Source: an uncultured Methanobrevibacter sp.
GTDB lineage: Archaea > Methanobacteriota > Methanobacteria > Methanobacteriales > Methanobacteriaceae
Assembly (NCBI RefSeq): GCF_937906425.1
Contig: NZ_CALCYR010000189.1
Location: forward strand, 1-11,032
Direction: 5' to 3'
Length of the DNA: 11,032 nt
Position numbers and translations under genes: made by a program. The stretch's first letter is position 1; each line of letters starts with the position of its first letter. The notes under the pieces are model-generated. The model saw nothing but the letters and a program-made list of their open reading frames with translations. It searched no databases and was not told where the DNA came from. Positions 1 through 6,957 of the stretch are shown piece after piece.

Positions 1-137
1 ATCTAAAAAATAATTAAAATCTTTAAAAAAAAACTATAAAAAAAATAATTAAAATAAAAAAATAGAATGAAATAGAATAGAATAAAATAAAAATAAAATA
101 AATCGGATAAAATAGAAAAAATGAGAAAAAGATTCAA
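1..137 (-). terminator. AT-rich low-complexity tract after moaA, possible T-rich terminator
   Basis: This stretch is built almost only of A and T on the plus strand, with loose repeats of AATAG and AAATA between about 40 and 120. Read on the minus strand it becomes a series of T-runs starting right after the moaA stop codon. Archaeal RNA polymerase commonly terminates at T-rich tracts without a hairpin, so this may end the moaA transcript. I see no gene here. The repeats are low complexity and may have no function. Confidence 0.35.
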
Positions 138-1076
138 TTAAGACTCATCTTCCTTATAGAAAGGTTCTCTATTATGAATTCCCTTAATGAACTGATCAAT
201 AAGTACTTCGTCATCAGCACCGTCCCTTATCAAACCAACAATATCAACCAGATTGTCATTTCTAAGCAAACATGGCTTAATCTTTCCTTCAGGAGTGATT
301 CTAAGTCTTGTACAATTCTTACAGAAATTACTATTGTCTACAGGGTGAACAACCTCAATCTCTCCACCATCAATGAAATATTTCTTACGGTCCTGCATAA
401 ACTTCCTAACCTTAATATCATCAGCAATTTCAGCCAAATGCTTTTCAAACTCATCCAGTTTATAATGGTATTTGCTGTTGAAATCATTGTCATCACAGCT
501 GTCAGATTCAATAATCTCAATCAACTGCAATATTACACCATGCTCCTTTGTAAATTCAAACATGTCAAAAATTTCATCATTGTTAATATTATTCATGATT
601 ACCATGTTTATTTTAACTGGATACATACCAACTTCACAAGATTTAAGGATTCCGGATTTAACCTTCTCCAAAAGAGGTTTGCCTACAACCATTTCATAGG
701 TTTCAGGATTAAGTGTGTCTAAACTGACGTTAATTCTATCTAAACCTGCATCAACCAAATCCTGTGCATACTTGTCTAAAAATATACCATTGGAGGTTAT
801 TGAAATGTCTTTAAATCCAAGACTGTTAACCTTTTCTACGATTTCTACAATGTCTGTTCTTACCAAAGGCTCTCCTCCGGACAAACGGATCTTTTCAACA
901 CCAATCTTCTTGGCAATTCTGCAGATTTCGTAAATTTCATCAGGAGTCATTTCAGAAGAGGAATCCAACATGCCATCATGATGGCAATAAATACAATTGA
1001 CATTACAACGATTTGTAATTGAAAGCCTAAGGGATAAAATAGGTCGTTGGTAATCGTCTCTTACTTTATCTTCCAT
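138..1076 (-). CDS. moaA: GTP 3',8-cyclase MoaA (radical SAM, molybdopterin synthesis step 1)
   Basis: MoaA with MoaC converts GTP to cyclic pyranopterin monophosphate, the first intermediate of molybdopterin, in the cytoplasm. The 312-residue product has the radical-SAM motif CNVNCIYC (C24, C28, C31) that holds the SAM-binding 4Fe-4S cluster, and the SGGEP SAM-contact motif at 66-70. It also has the MoaA-specific second cluster near the C-terminus (C252, C255, C269, in CKNCTRLRITPEGKIKPC), which binds the GTP substrate. Length is close to the usual 300-340. The ATG is preceded by a strong GGAGTGA Shine-Dalgarno at 1081-1087. It is the last gene of the minus-strand formate dehydrogenase locus, 186 bp after the small MobB-like gene, and fits there because FdhA needs a pterin cofactor. 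The C-terminus ends KEDES, without the Gly-Gly tail of E. coli MoaA. Family assignment is firm. Confidence 0.95.
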   Translation of the reverse strand: MEDKVRDDYQRPILSLRLSITNRCNVNCIYCHHDGMLDSSSEMTPDEIYEICRIAKKIGVEKIRLSGGEPLVRTDIVEIVEKVNSLGFKDISITSNGIFLDKYAQDLVDAGLDRINVSLDTLNPETYEMVVGKPLLEKVKSGILKSCEVGMYPVKINMVIMNNINNDEIFDMFEFTKEHGVILQLIEIIESDSCDDNDFNSKYHYKLDEFEKHLAEIADDIKVRKFMQDRKKYFIDGGEIEVVHPVDNSNFCKNCTRLRITPEGKIKPCLLRNDNLVDIVGLIRDGADDEVLIDQFIKGIHNREPFYKEDES

Positions 1077-1145
1077 GAAATCACTCCTTTAATTTTTTAA
1101 ACGGATAATTAAAAATAAAAATTAAAATTATGATAAATTAATCTT

Positions 1146-1225
1146 TTAAAAATGTTTTTTTAAACAAAACTTATTTAAACAAAATTATGATTTAATAATA
1201 AAAAAATTTTCTTAAAAATGTTTTT
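1146..1225. repeat. 14-bp direct repeat pair in the moaA upstream spacer
   Basis: TTAAAAATGTTTTT occurs at 1146-1159 and again at 1212-1225, 66 bp apart, and the bases around both copies are also similar. They lie between the small MobB-like gene and moaA. In such AT-rich DNA this may be chance or an old duplication. A role in moaA transcription is possible but not shown. Confidence 0.4.
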
Positions 1226-1262
1226 AAAACAAATATATTAAGTATTATGAAAAATAATGAAT

Positions 1263-1451
1263 TTATTCATTATTATCTACGGTTATTTTAATGTCTTTAA
1301 ATTCTTTTACTCCATATTTGTCTGTTTTAATAGCTCTTAACATTCCTAAAATAGTTTCTTTAAGAAATTCATCAGTAAAAGCATTTAATTCAATGTCTAT
1401 ACCATTAATGCTTAAACTGACATATTGTTTAAAGTCCTTATCTTCTCCCAT
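1263..1451 (-). CDS. Small protein homologous to the C-terminal module of MobB
   Basis: This encodes 62 residues. Residues 11-58 align without gaps to residues 183-230 of the adjacent MobB: 21 of 48 positions are identical and most others are conservative. Shared landmarks are VSL-I-G, I-LN-F, LG-L, KTD--GV and I-IT. It is therefore a stand-alone copy of the MobB tail without the P-loop GTPase part. It has no signal peptide, membrane segment or Cys residues. An upstream in-frame GTG lies within the GGTGAT Shine-Dalgarno itself, so the ATG at 1451 is the start. It lies 196 bp after mobB and 186 bp before moaA on the same strand. A role in molybdopterin or tungstopterin cofactor handling, perhaps by pairing with MobB, is inferred from homology and position only; the biochemical function is unknown to me. 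Confidence 0.85.
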   Translation of the reverse strand: MGEDKDFKQYVSLSINGIDIELNAFTDEFLKETILGMLRAIKTDKYGVKEFKDIKITVDNNE

Positions 1452-1455
1452 AAAA

Positions 1456-1461
1456 ATCACC
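1456..1461 (-). promoter_or_regulatory. Shine-Dalgarno GGTGAT fixing the start of the small gene
   Basis: On the minus strand GGTGAT stands 4 nt before the ATG at 1451. A longer reading from the GTG at 1460 would place the start codon inside this site, so the shorter protein is preferred. Confidence 0.7.
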
Positions 1462-1600
1462 TTAAAACTTATTATAAAATACCTAATTTTTATTTGAGCA
1501 AATATATAATCTTAATAGGGTTTTACTTAATAATGATTAATAATCTTATTTAAATTTAGATAAATAATTCTATTATTCTTATTTTTTATAAATAAAGTTT

Positions 1601-1688
1601 AAATCATTTTTCTTTTTTACTCTTTATTGTAATGCCAACATTAAAAATCATTTTTCTTTTTTACTCTTTATTGTAATGTCAATATTAC
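1601..1688. repeat. 44-bp tandem duplication across the mobB stop codon
   Basis: Positions 1601-1644 and 1645-1688 are adjacent copies that match at 41 of 44 bases. The right copy is the last part of mobB including its stop (1648-1650). The left copy lies after the stop and repeats the code for ITIKSKKEK plus stop in its own frame, but out of frame with mobB, so it is not translated as an extension. It is either a slippage duplication or the remaining 3' end of an extra copy of the MobB tail module. Confidence 0.9.
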
Positions 1689-2358
1689 TGTAGTCCTCCA
1701 CCCCAAATTCATCTGTTTTAAGTGGAGTTAAAATTCCTAAAACAACCTGCTTGATGTAATCACTTACAAACTTATTCAATCCGATATTTACACCATCAAT
1801 AGCCAATGAAACTTCTGCCTGGGTTTCTGGATTGTAATCCAATTTTCCACTTGCAAATGCTTGAGCAATTAACTTTGCATCATTATAACCGCATTCATCT
1901 ACAAACAATGTATCTATAATATCAAAGGACCGTTCTTCAACAAGATCTACCAAATCAAGAATCTCATCATCTGTTATTTCAAAGGAATTTACTGTTTTGA
2001 TTGTATATTCGTCTTCAACTTCAGGACATGTTGCTATTTTGGCATAATGATAGGACTTGAATCCTTCAATTACAACAAAATCAGGATTGTCAATAAGCTT
2101 TATTAAAAACAAAAGCCTTTCAAGATCCATTCTTTGATTTATGTTAAAGTAGGTTCTGCCTCCAATTCCCACTACAAAATCAGAGCCGGATTCCATTTGC
2201 TTGTAGGTATCGGTTCCAACATGATCCATTTCCATCTGGTGATGAGAATGCTTTATGCTTGCCACTTTAAAATCTCGGTTAACCAATTCTTTTATAATTT
2301 TACCAGTAAGGGAAGTTTTGCCAGTATTTTTTAAACCTACAATAGAAATTATTCTCAT
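1648..2358 (-). CDS. mobB: MobB-type GTP-binding molybdopterin-guanine dinucleotide protein with extra C-terminal module
   Basis: MobB proteins are small P-loop NTPases that assist MobA in attaching GMP to molybdopterin or in delivering the finished cofactor to enzymes such as formate dehydrogenase. The 236-residue product shows the P-loop GLKNTGKT (residues 8-15), the MobB-type motif KHSHHQMEMD (36-45) and a Walker B-like strand DFVVIEGFK (93-101). Bacterial MobB is usually about 170 residues. The surplus here is a C-terminal module at about 183-230, which occurs again as the neighbouring 62-residue protein. The frame stays open upstream to a TTG at 2385, but the ATG at 2358 has GGTG 6 nt before it and begins the usual MRIISIVG strand, so it is chosen. 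It lies 532 bp after fdhB and likely forms its own transcription unit, since fdhB ends with a terminator. No mobA is in the window. Confidence 0.9.
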   Translation of the reverse strand: MRIISIVGLKNTGKTSLTGKIIKELVNRDFKVASIKHSHHQMEMDHVGTDTYKQMESGSDFVVGIGGRTYFNINQRMDLERLLFLIKLIDNPDFVVIEGFKSYHYAKIATCPEVEDEYTIKTVNSFEITDDEILDLVDLVEERSFDIIDTLFVDECGYNDAKLIAQAFASGKLDYNPETQAEVSLAIDGVNIGLNKFVSDYIKQVVLGILTPLKTDEFGVEDYSNIDITIKSKKEK

Positions 2359-2364
2359 ACCAAA

Positions 2365-2368
2365 CACC
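2365..2368 (-). promoter_or_regulatory. GGTG Shine-Dalgarno supporting the mobB ATG start
   Basis: GGTG on the minus strand lies 6 nt before the ATG at 2358. The alternative TTG start at 2385 has no comparable site. Confidence 0.5.
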
Positions 2369-2374
2369 AAAAAG

Positions 2375-2522
2375 TTTCTAAACAAATATAAACCAATGAA
2401 TGAACTAAAAATAAATGAATAAAGAATAAAAATTTAAATTTTAATAAATTTCTAAACCAATATACTCCAATAAATGAACTATAAATAAAAGAATAATTGA
2501 TAAAAATTTAAATTTTAATAAA
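2375..2522. repeat. 74-bp tandem duplication upstream of mobB
   Basis: Positions 2375-2448 and 2449-2522 are two adjacent copies with 65 of 74 bases identical and no gaps. The unit starts 17 bp before the mobB ATG, so the duplicated DNA is the probable leader or promoter region. Shared blocks include TTTCTAAAC, AATGAACT-like sequence and a 22-bp AT block holding AAATTTAAATTTTAATAAA. The TTTAAATT in each copy could serve as a TATA-like element, which would give two promoter copies, but this cannot be proved from sequence. Confidence 0.85.
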
Positions 2523-2795
2523 TTTTTAAAAGTATTCCAATTATAAATTTAATTTATTTAAACTACCTTATAAATAAAATTACAAAATCGCTTAACTTAG
2601 AAATTAATTGGTAATAATACAAACAAAATTATGAAAAATATTATGCAATTGTTTCTTAAAATTAGCAAAAATTCCGAATATAATAATTTAAAAATTTCAA
2701 AAATAGCTTAAATAAATTAAATTTAAAAAAATAATTTTAAAATAAGGATTCGAGCGATAAAATTATGAATCAAATGAGGTGACTTACTTTAAAAT
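2523..2795. other. AT-rich spacer between fdhB terminator and mobB leader, no gene seen
   Basis: No coding region, RNA gene or strong repeat was found. A slightly less AT-rich patch at about 2745-2785 contains GAGGTGA on the plus strand, but no start codon with a usable reading frame follows it. Any mobB promoter on the minus strand must lie here or in the adjacent 74-bp duplication. Confidence 0.5.
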
Positions 2796-2861
2796 TATTA
2801 AAATAAAATAAAAAAAGGTAAAAATAGTTGATTAATTAAAATAATTTAATTAAAACTATTT
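2796..2861 (-). terminator. Hairpin plus T-rich terminator after fdhB
   Basis: Inverted arms AAATAGTT (2822-2829) and AACTATTT (2854-2861) are extended inside by AATTAAA and TTTAATT with a small bulge. On the minus strand, the direction of fdhB, the hairpin begins about 30 nt after the stop codon and is followed by T-runs (plus-strand A-rich 2796-2821). This is a good transcription terminator and suggests that mobB is not simply read through from fdhAB. Confidence 0.7.
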
Positions 2862-2890
2862 AAACCAAAATCTAAACTGAAAGTTTAATT

Positions 2891-4099
2891 TTAGTATTGT
2901 CTGTAAGATTTGGCACCGAATTCTGTGAATGGCAATGGTTCCTCATTATCGATACCACTGTAGTAACCGAAGATATCTCTAACTTTTTGGTTTACAGTAG
3001 CCCATACTTTGGAAACAGGAATTTCACAAGGACAAACTTCAGAACATTGACCACAGTTGGTACATGCATCTACCATGTGCACCATACGAGTTAAGTGGAA
3101 GAATGGAGCTGCAGGAGTGTATCCACCAGGTACCCATTCAGGACCTTCAGCTTCAAGACAACAGTCATCACAGAAACAGAGAGGACATGCTTCACGGCAA
3201 CCGTAACATTTCATACATCTGGAGAATTCTTCCTTGTATTCAGCAAATACTTCTAAAATGTCTCCGGAAGTTCCAGCAAAGTCTTTTTCTCTTTGTTTCA
3301 TTGCTTGTTTAATCATGATTCCGTCAATGTTAGCACGGATTTCAATTCCTTTTGGAATTGGTTCTTGGGTTTCGATTAAACCGGAACCAATAACTTTTTC
3401 CAATACTTCTGCACCTTTTTCAGAACAAACTTCTACGAAGGTAGCCTTTCCTGCAAGTGGTCCGATAACTCCCCAGTTACCTAAAGCCAAATCAGCATTG
3501 GTAGGGATGTTCATCATACATCTTTGACAGTTTTCTCTTCTACCCATACCTTCTTCTTCCAAGTCATCAATCTTGAAACCTTTTTCGCCTTCAGCGGTTT
3601 CCATGATGAGTTTACCTTTAGAAATTTCTTCCTTGATAACATCAGCAGGGTCTAATTCGTAAACATCACGAATCATTTTCATAGTTGGTACAGGAGGCAT
3701 GGTTCCTCCACAGTTTACACCGACCATGATAACGTTTTCTTCAATAACTTTCCTCTTTCTCATTAACTCTTTTAAGGTCATTGCGTCACAAGGTTTTACA
3801 GTAACTGCAATTTTCATATCTCTTGCACCATCGAGGTATTTGGATACGAATTTTGCTAAGTTTAAAGTACCGCAGTGAAGGGATCCAGCAGATTTAATTA
3901 CATCTTTAGGGTCAGTTATGAGAATAGGTTTTGCGTCGTATAAATCAGCGGATTCTTCTACAGCTACAATAGCATCTACAATACCTTCTTCGAGTAAGTA
4001 TTTCATAATGGTAGTTACTACACCACCGTATTCACCTTTTTCGTAAATTTGCTCATTACCTGAGTAAGCATAAAACATATCATTTACATTTACAGCCAT
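2891..4099 (-). CDS. fdhB: Formate dehydrogenase subunit beta, F420-reducing (FdhB)
   Basis: FdhB accepts electrons from FdhA and passes them through iron-sulfur clusters and FAD to coenzyme F420; in methanogens the FdhAB pair can also feed heterodisulfide reductase. The 402-residue protein belongs to the FrhB/FpoF F420-oxidoreductase family. The N-terminal and central flavin/F420 domain includes GEYGGVVT (23-30), the KPCDAM region (102-107), a CxxC at C191/C194 and ADLALGNWG (202-210). Two C-terminal 4Fe-4S motifs follow: C295, C298, C301, C305 and C346, C349, C352, C356. Length matches methanogen FdhB (about 400). The ATG has AGGAG with an 8-nt spacer. The gene starts 25 bp after the fdhA stop, so the two are surely co-transcribed, and a terminator follows. 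The enzyme is cytoplasmic: there is no signal or membrane segment. Confidence 0.96.
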   Translation of the reverse strand: MAVNVNDMFYAYSGNEQIYEKGEYGGVVTTIMKYLLEEGIVDAIVAVEESADLYDAKPILITDPKDVIKSAGSLHCGTLNLAKFVSKYLDGARDMKIAVTVKPCDAMTLKELMRKRKVIEENVIMVGVNCGGTMPPVPTMKMIRDVYELDPADVIKEEISKGKLIMETAEGEKGFKIDDLEEEGMGRRENCQRCMMNIPTNADLALGNWGVIGPLAGKATFVEVCSEKGAEVLEKVIGSGLIETQEPIPKGIEIRANIDGIMIKQAMKQREKDFAGTSGDILEVFAEYKEEFSRCMKCYGCREACPLCFCDDCCLEAEGPEWVPGGYTPAAPFFHLTRMVHMVDACTNCGQCSEVCPCEIPVSKVWATVNQKVRDIFGYYSGIDNEEPLPFTEFGAKSYRQY

Positions 4100-4124
4100 A
4101 TTATCTACTCCTTAATCATTCCCT

Positions 4125-6179
4125 CTATTGTATTTTTTCCACATTAATAGCACAAGCTTTTAATTCAACCATTTTACATTTAGGGTCGAAAGAATCGGAG
4201 TTGGTTAACATGTTAGCTGCACATTCAGTAAAGTGCATAGGAATGTTTACGATACCTTTCTTAATATCGTCAGTAACACGAGCAGGAATTTCAATTTCTC
4301 CTCTTCTAGAGTAAGCTCTTACCATTTCATTGTTGATGATGCCTCTTTCTGCTGCATCTTCAGTATTGATTTCAATAAATCCAGTAGGTACTTCGTTATC
4401 TAAGGTTTCACATCTTCTGGTCATTGCAGCGTGATAGTGGAACAAGATACGGGTAGTAGTTAAGATTAAAGGATATTCTTCATCAGGCACTTCTACAGGA
4501 CCTCTGTGTTCTAATGCTTGGAATACACCTAAACCGTCTGGGTGAGCAAATTTATCTTTGTGCATTAAAGGTTCACAAGGATCTTCTGGGTCAAGACATG
4601 GCCAGTGGACACCTTCAGGTTTGAGTAATCTTTCGTGGGTAATACCGTAGTAGGATGGAGCAAGTTCTCTGATTTCTTCCCAGATTTCTGCTGCATTTTC
4701 GTAGTGGAATAATTCTCTTGGTCTTCCCATTCTGACAGCAATTTCTTCCATGATCTTCCAATCGAGCATGGTTCCTTCAGGTGGTTCTTGAGCTTTACGT
4801 AACCATTGAACTCTTCTTTCACCACTGGTAAAGGTACCTTCTTGTTCACCCCAACCTGCTGCAGGCAATACAACATCTGCTTCTGCTGCAGTATCGGTTA
4901 AGAACAATTCTTGAACGATTAACATTTCTAAGTTTGCAATAGCTTCTTTAGTATGCTTAATATCTGCATCTGAGAGTACAGGGTCTTCACCGTGGATGTA
5001 TAATACTTTTAAGTCACCGGAGTGAGCAGCATTCATCATTTCAACTAAAGTTAAACCAGGAGTAGTTGGCAAGTCCATTTGATAAGCGTCTGAGAATTTT
5101 TTGGTAATCTCAGGGTTTACAACTTTTTGGTAACCTACATAGTCAGAAGGTAATGCACCCATATCACAAGCACCTTGTACGTTGTTTTGTCCTCTTAATG
5201 GGTTTACTCCTCCACCAATTTTACCAACGTTACCAGTTAACATTGCTAAGTTAGCGGTGGACATTACGTTATCTGCACCGTGAGAGTGTTCTGTAATACC
5301 TAAAGAGTATACGATAGCTGCATTTCCTGCTTTAGCATATTCTAAAGCTACACGTTCAATTTGGTCAGGGTCAGCTTCAGTAATTTTTGCAACGGTTTCA
5401 AGGTCGTACTTCATTGCAACCTCTTTCATTTCTTCGTAACCTTTGGTTCTGTTTTTAATGAACTCATCATCTTGCAAGTCGTTTTCAATGATGATTTTAA
5501 TCATACCGTTCATTAAAGCTACATCAGTACCTGTCTTGAATTGCATGTATTCGTGAGCTAATTTTGCGGTAGGAGTGAATCTAGGATCAGCTACAACTAA
5601 TTTTGCACCGTTTTTAATAGCTCTGATAATTTTACGACCGAATAATGGGTGAGCTTCCATGTTGTTGGAACCGATACAGAAGATGAAGTCAGCTTCTTCA
5701 ATACTGTCGTAACCATTGGTACTTGCACCTGAACCGAAGGTTGTTGCAAGACCAGCTACAGTAGGACCGTGACAGATACGTGCACAGTGGTCTACGTTTT
5801 GGGTACCACATCCAGCTCTTGCCAATTTTTGGGTAATGTAAATGTTTTCGTTAGGGGATCTAGCACATGCATAGAAACCTAATTTGTTAGGGTCAGTGTC
5901 TGCATATTTTTTAAGGGTGCTAGCTACTAAGTCTAAAGCTTCATCCCAGGAAGCTTCTCTGAATTCACCGTTTTCTTTGATTAACGGAGTTGTTAATCTG
6001 TCTGGGTGATTAATGAATTGGTATCCAAAGTTACCTTTTGGACATACTTTACCTTCATTAACTGGGTGTCTTTTCCATGGTTCGACACCTATGATTTTTC
6101 CATCTTTGACCACAAAGTTGATACCACATCCAGTACCACAGTAAGGACAAATAGATGGTACGTATTTTATCTCAACCAT
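4125..6179 (-). CDS. fdhA: Formate dehydrogenase subunit alpha, molybdopterin/tungstopterin, Cys type (FdhA)
   Basis: FdhA oxidises formate to CO2 at a Mo or W bis-pterin guanine dinucleotide centre. The 684-residue protein begins with a 4Fe-4S motif, C11, C14, C18 and C46, followed by the conserved K48 between cluster and pterin. The active-site segment DHCARICHGPT places C136 at the metal-ligand position that is selenocysteine in E. coli FdhF (UHGP), with conserved H137. Further family segments follow, such as GKIGGGVNPLRGQNNVQGACDMG. A C-terminal dinucleotide-binding domain starts at about 575. There is no Tat signal, so the enzyme is cytoplasmic. The reading frame extends upstream to an ATG at 6245, but only the ATG at 6179 has a Shine-Dalgarno (GGAGA, 7-nt spacer), and that start gives the expected MVEIKYVPSICPYCGTGC terminus. 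It pairs with fdhB 25 bp downstream. Confidence 0.97.
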   Translation of the reverse strand: MVEIKYVPSICPYCGTGCGINFVVKDGKIIGVEPWKRHPVNEGKVCPKGNFGYQFINHPDRLTTPLIKENGEFREASWDEALDLVASTLKKYADTDPNKLGFYACARSPNENIYITQKLARAGCGTQNVDHCARICHGPTVAGLATTFGSGASTNGYDSIEEADFIFCIGSNNMEAHPLFGRKIIRAIKNGAKLVVADPRFTPTAKLAHEYMQFKTGTDVALMNGMIKIIIENDLQDDEFIKNRTKGYEEMKEVAMKYDLETVAKITEADPDQIERVALEYAKAGNAAIVYSLGITEHSHGADNVMSTANLAMLTGNVGKIGGGVNPLRGQNNVQGACDMGALPSDYVGYQKVVNPEITKKFSDAYQMDLPTTPGLTLVEMMNAAHSGDLKVLYIHGEDPVLSDADIKHTKEAIANLEMLIVQELFLTDTAAEADVVLPAAGWGEQEGTFTSGERRVQWLRKAQEPPEGTMLDWKIMEEIAVRMGRPRELFHYENAAEIWEEIRELAPSYYGITHERLLKPEGVHWPCLDPEDPCEPLMHKDKFAHPDGLGVFQALEHRGPVEVPDEEYPLILTTTRILFHYHAAMTRRCETLDNEVPTGFIEINTEDAAERGIINNEMVRAYSRRGEIEIPARVTDDIKKGIVNIPMHFTECAANMLTNSDSFDPKCKMVELKACAINVEKIQ

Positions 6180-6186
6180 TTTATAA

Positions 6187-6191
6187 TCTCC
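6187..6191 (-). promoter_or_regulatory. GGAGA Shine-Dalgarno deciding the fdhA start
   Basis: GGAGA lies 7 nt before the ATG at 6179. The farther upstream ATG at 6245 has no such site and would add 22 residues that are absent from the family's usual N-terminus. Confidence 0.75.
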
Positions 6192-6318
6192 ATAATAAAA
6201 TTTAAGATTTTTTAAAAGTTCACATATTATCAAAAAGCCTAACATTGCTTAAATTAGGTTTATTTAATTTAATAATTTTAAAAAACTAAATCCCATATTT
6301 AATCCTTTCAAAAATTAT

Positions 6319-6368
6319 ATTGTGAATTGTGTTTCATATACATGAGTATACTTTTATTGTGAATTGTG
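6319..6368. promoter_or_regulatory. Repeated 13-mer upstream of fdhA, possible operator
   Basis: ATTGTGAATTGTG is present at 6319-6331 and again at 6356-6368 (on the fdhA strand CACAATTCACAAT), 37 bp apart and 140-190 bp before the fdhA start. Each copy is itself a doubled ATTGTG. The sites are less AT-rich than the surrounding DNA and look like paired binding sites for a regulator, such as one sensing formate, hydrogen or metal supply. Regulator and function are unknown. Confidence 0.4.
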
Positions 6369-6418
6369 ATCAATTATTGAAATCCAATAAAAGCTATTTG
6401 ACAATAATAACAAATTGC

Positions 6419-6438
6419 ATTATTATTTAAATAATAAT
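6419..6438. repeat. 20-bp perfect palindrome upstream of fdhA
   Basis: ATTATTATTTAAATAATAAT is perfectly self-complementary and lies 240 bp before fdhA. It could be a protein-binding site or a cruciform; the central TTTAAA could also act as a TATA-like box in either direction. In DNA this AT-rich, a chance origin is not excluded. Confidence 0.5.
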
Positions 6439-6500
6439 CTTGAATAAGTGAATTTAAACCATTAATATAATAGGATTAATGATTTAATGATGTCTGAAAA

Positions 6501-6530
6501 TGCATAATCAAAGCATATTGATTTTATGCA
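6501..6530. repeat. Inverted repeat TGCATAA...TTATGCA
   Basis: Arms at 6501-6507 and 6524-6530 are perfect. Inside them TCA/TGA pairs continue after a small bulge, enclosing AAGCATAT. It is in the fdhC-fdhA spacer and may be a regulator site or an RNA hairpin in a long leader. Confidence 0.4.
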
Positions 6531-6697
6531 AAAACAAACATGATAATAAAAACATGATTTTATTCATAAACAGAAAGTTTAAAATCTTTTTAAATCAAAA
6601 ATTTTAAAAATCTATTTTTTCTAAAATTTAAAATCCTAAAAATTAAAAATTTTAAAAATTATTTAAATTAAAATCATGTGTAAATTTGTAAATATAA

Positions 6698-6722
6698 AAT
6701 ATCTTTATAATAATAAGATATT
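6698..6722. repeat. 8-bp inverted repeat next to the palindromic repeat array
   Basis: AATATCTT (6698-6705) and AAGATATT (6715-6722) enclose a 9-nt AT loop. It directly borders the ~31-bp repeat cluster at 6726-6900 and may be part of the same structured region. Confidence 0.4.
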
Positions 6723-6725
6723 ATA

Positions 6726-6900
6726 ATATTTTTTTGCAAAAAATATTAAAAGCCTTCATATTTCATATTTTTAGTAGGAAAAATATTAAAATCCTTAAAA
6801 ATCATATTTTGTGGGAAAAACACGACTTTTATAAAATATTTTTAGTGGGAAAAATATTAAAATCCTAAAATATTTTTAGTAGGAAAAATATTAAAAGCCT
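6726..6900. repeat. Cluster of five ~31-bp palindromic repeat units between fdhC and fdhA
   Basis: Near-identical units occur at 6765-6795, 6836-6866 and 6870-6900; they differ only at an A/G in the centre and a T/G near the end. A shorter relative is at 6726-6755 and a degenerate one at 6804-6820. Start-to-start spacing is 32-39 bp. Each unit contains AATATTTTT, a centre AGTAGG or AGTGGG, then AAAAATATT, so it can fold back on itself, and ends in a TTAAAAKCCT tail. The cluster is 550-720 bp upstream of fdhA and about 200 bp beyond the fdhC stop. It may be a set of regulator sites, an RNA-structure region or a family of interspersed repeats. It has no CRISPR features, since there are no unique spacers of constant length. 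Confidence 0.75.
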
Positions 6901-6957
6901 TTAATTTTTATACGAAAATCCCATAGATTTTAAAAATCCACAGCGTTCAACCATAAA

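Noticed and set aside
174..722. Long plus-strand frame opposite moaA
   Set aside because: It is antisense to a firmly identified moaA, has no Shine-Dalgarno, and its product has no recognisable features.
2745..2800. Tiny plus-strand gene near GAGGTGA at about 2776
   Set aside because: The only nearby ATG reads MNQMR then stops, and no start codon follows the GAGGTGA with an open frame.
4125..6179. Selenocysteine in FdhA
   Set aside because: The catalytic position in RICHGP is a Cys codon, and no in-frame TGA interrupts the gene.
6180..6245. 22-residue N-terminal extension of FdhA from the ATG at 6245
   Set aside because: It has no Shine-Dalgarno, and the ATG at 6179 with GGAGA gives the usual family start.
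6726..6900. Palindromic repeat cluster as a CRISPR
   Set aside because: The units are nearly contiguous with 1-10 bp irregular gaps instead of ~35-bp unique spacers, and they are AT-rich palindromes.
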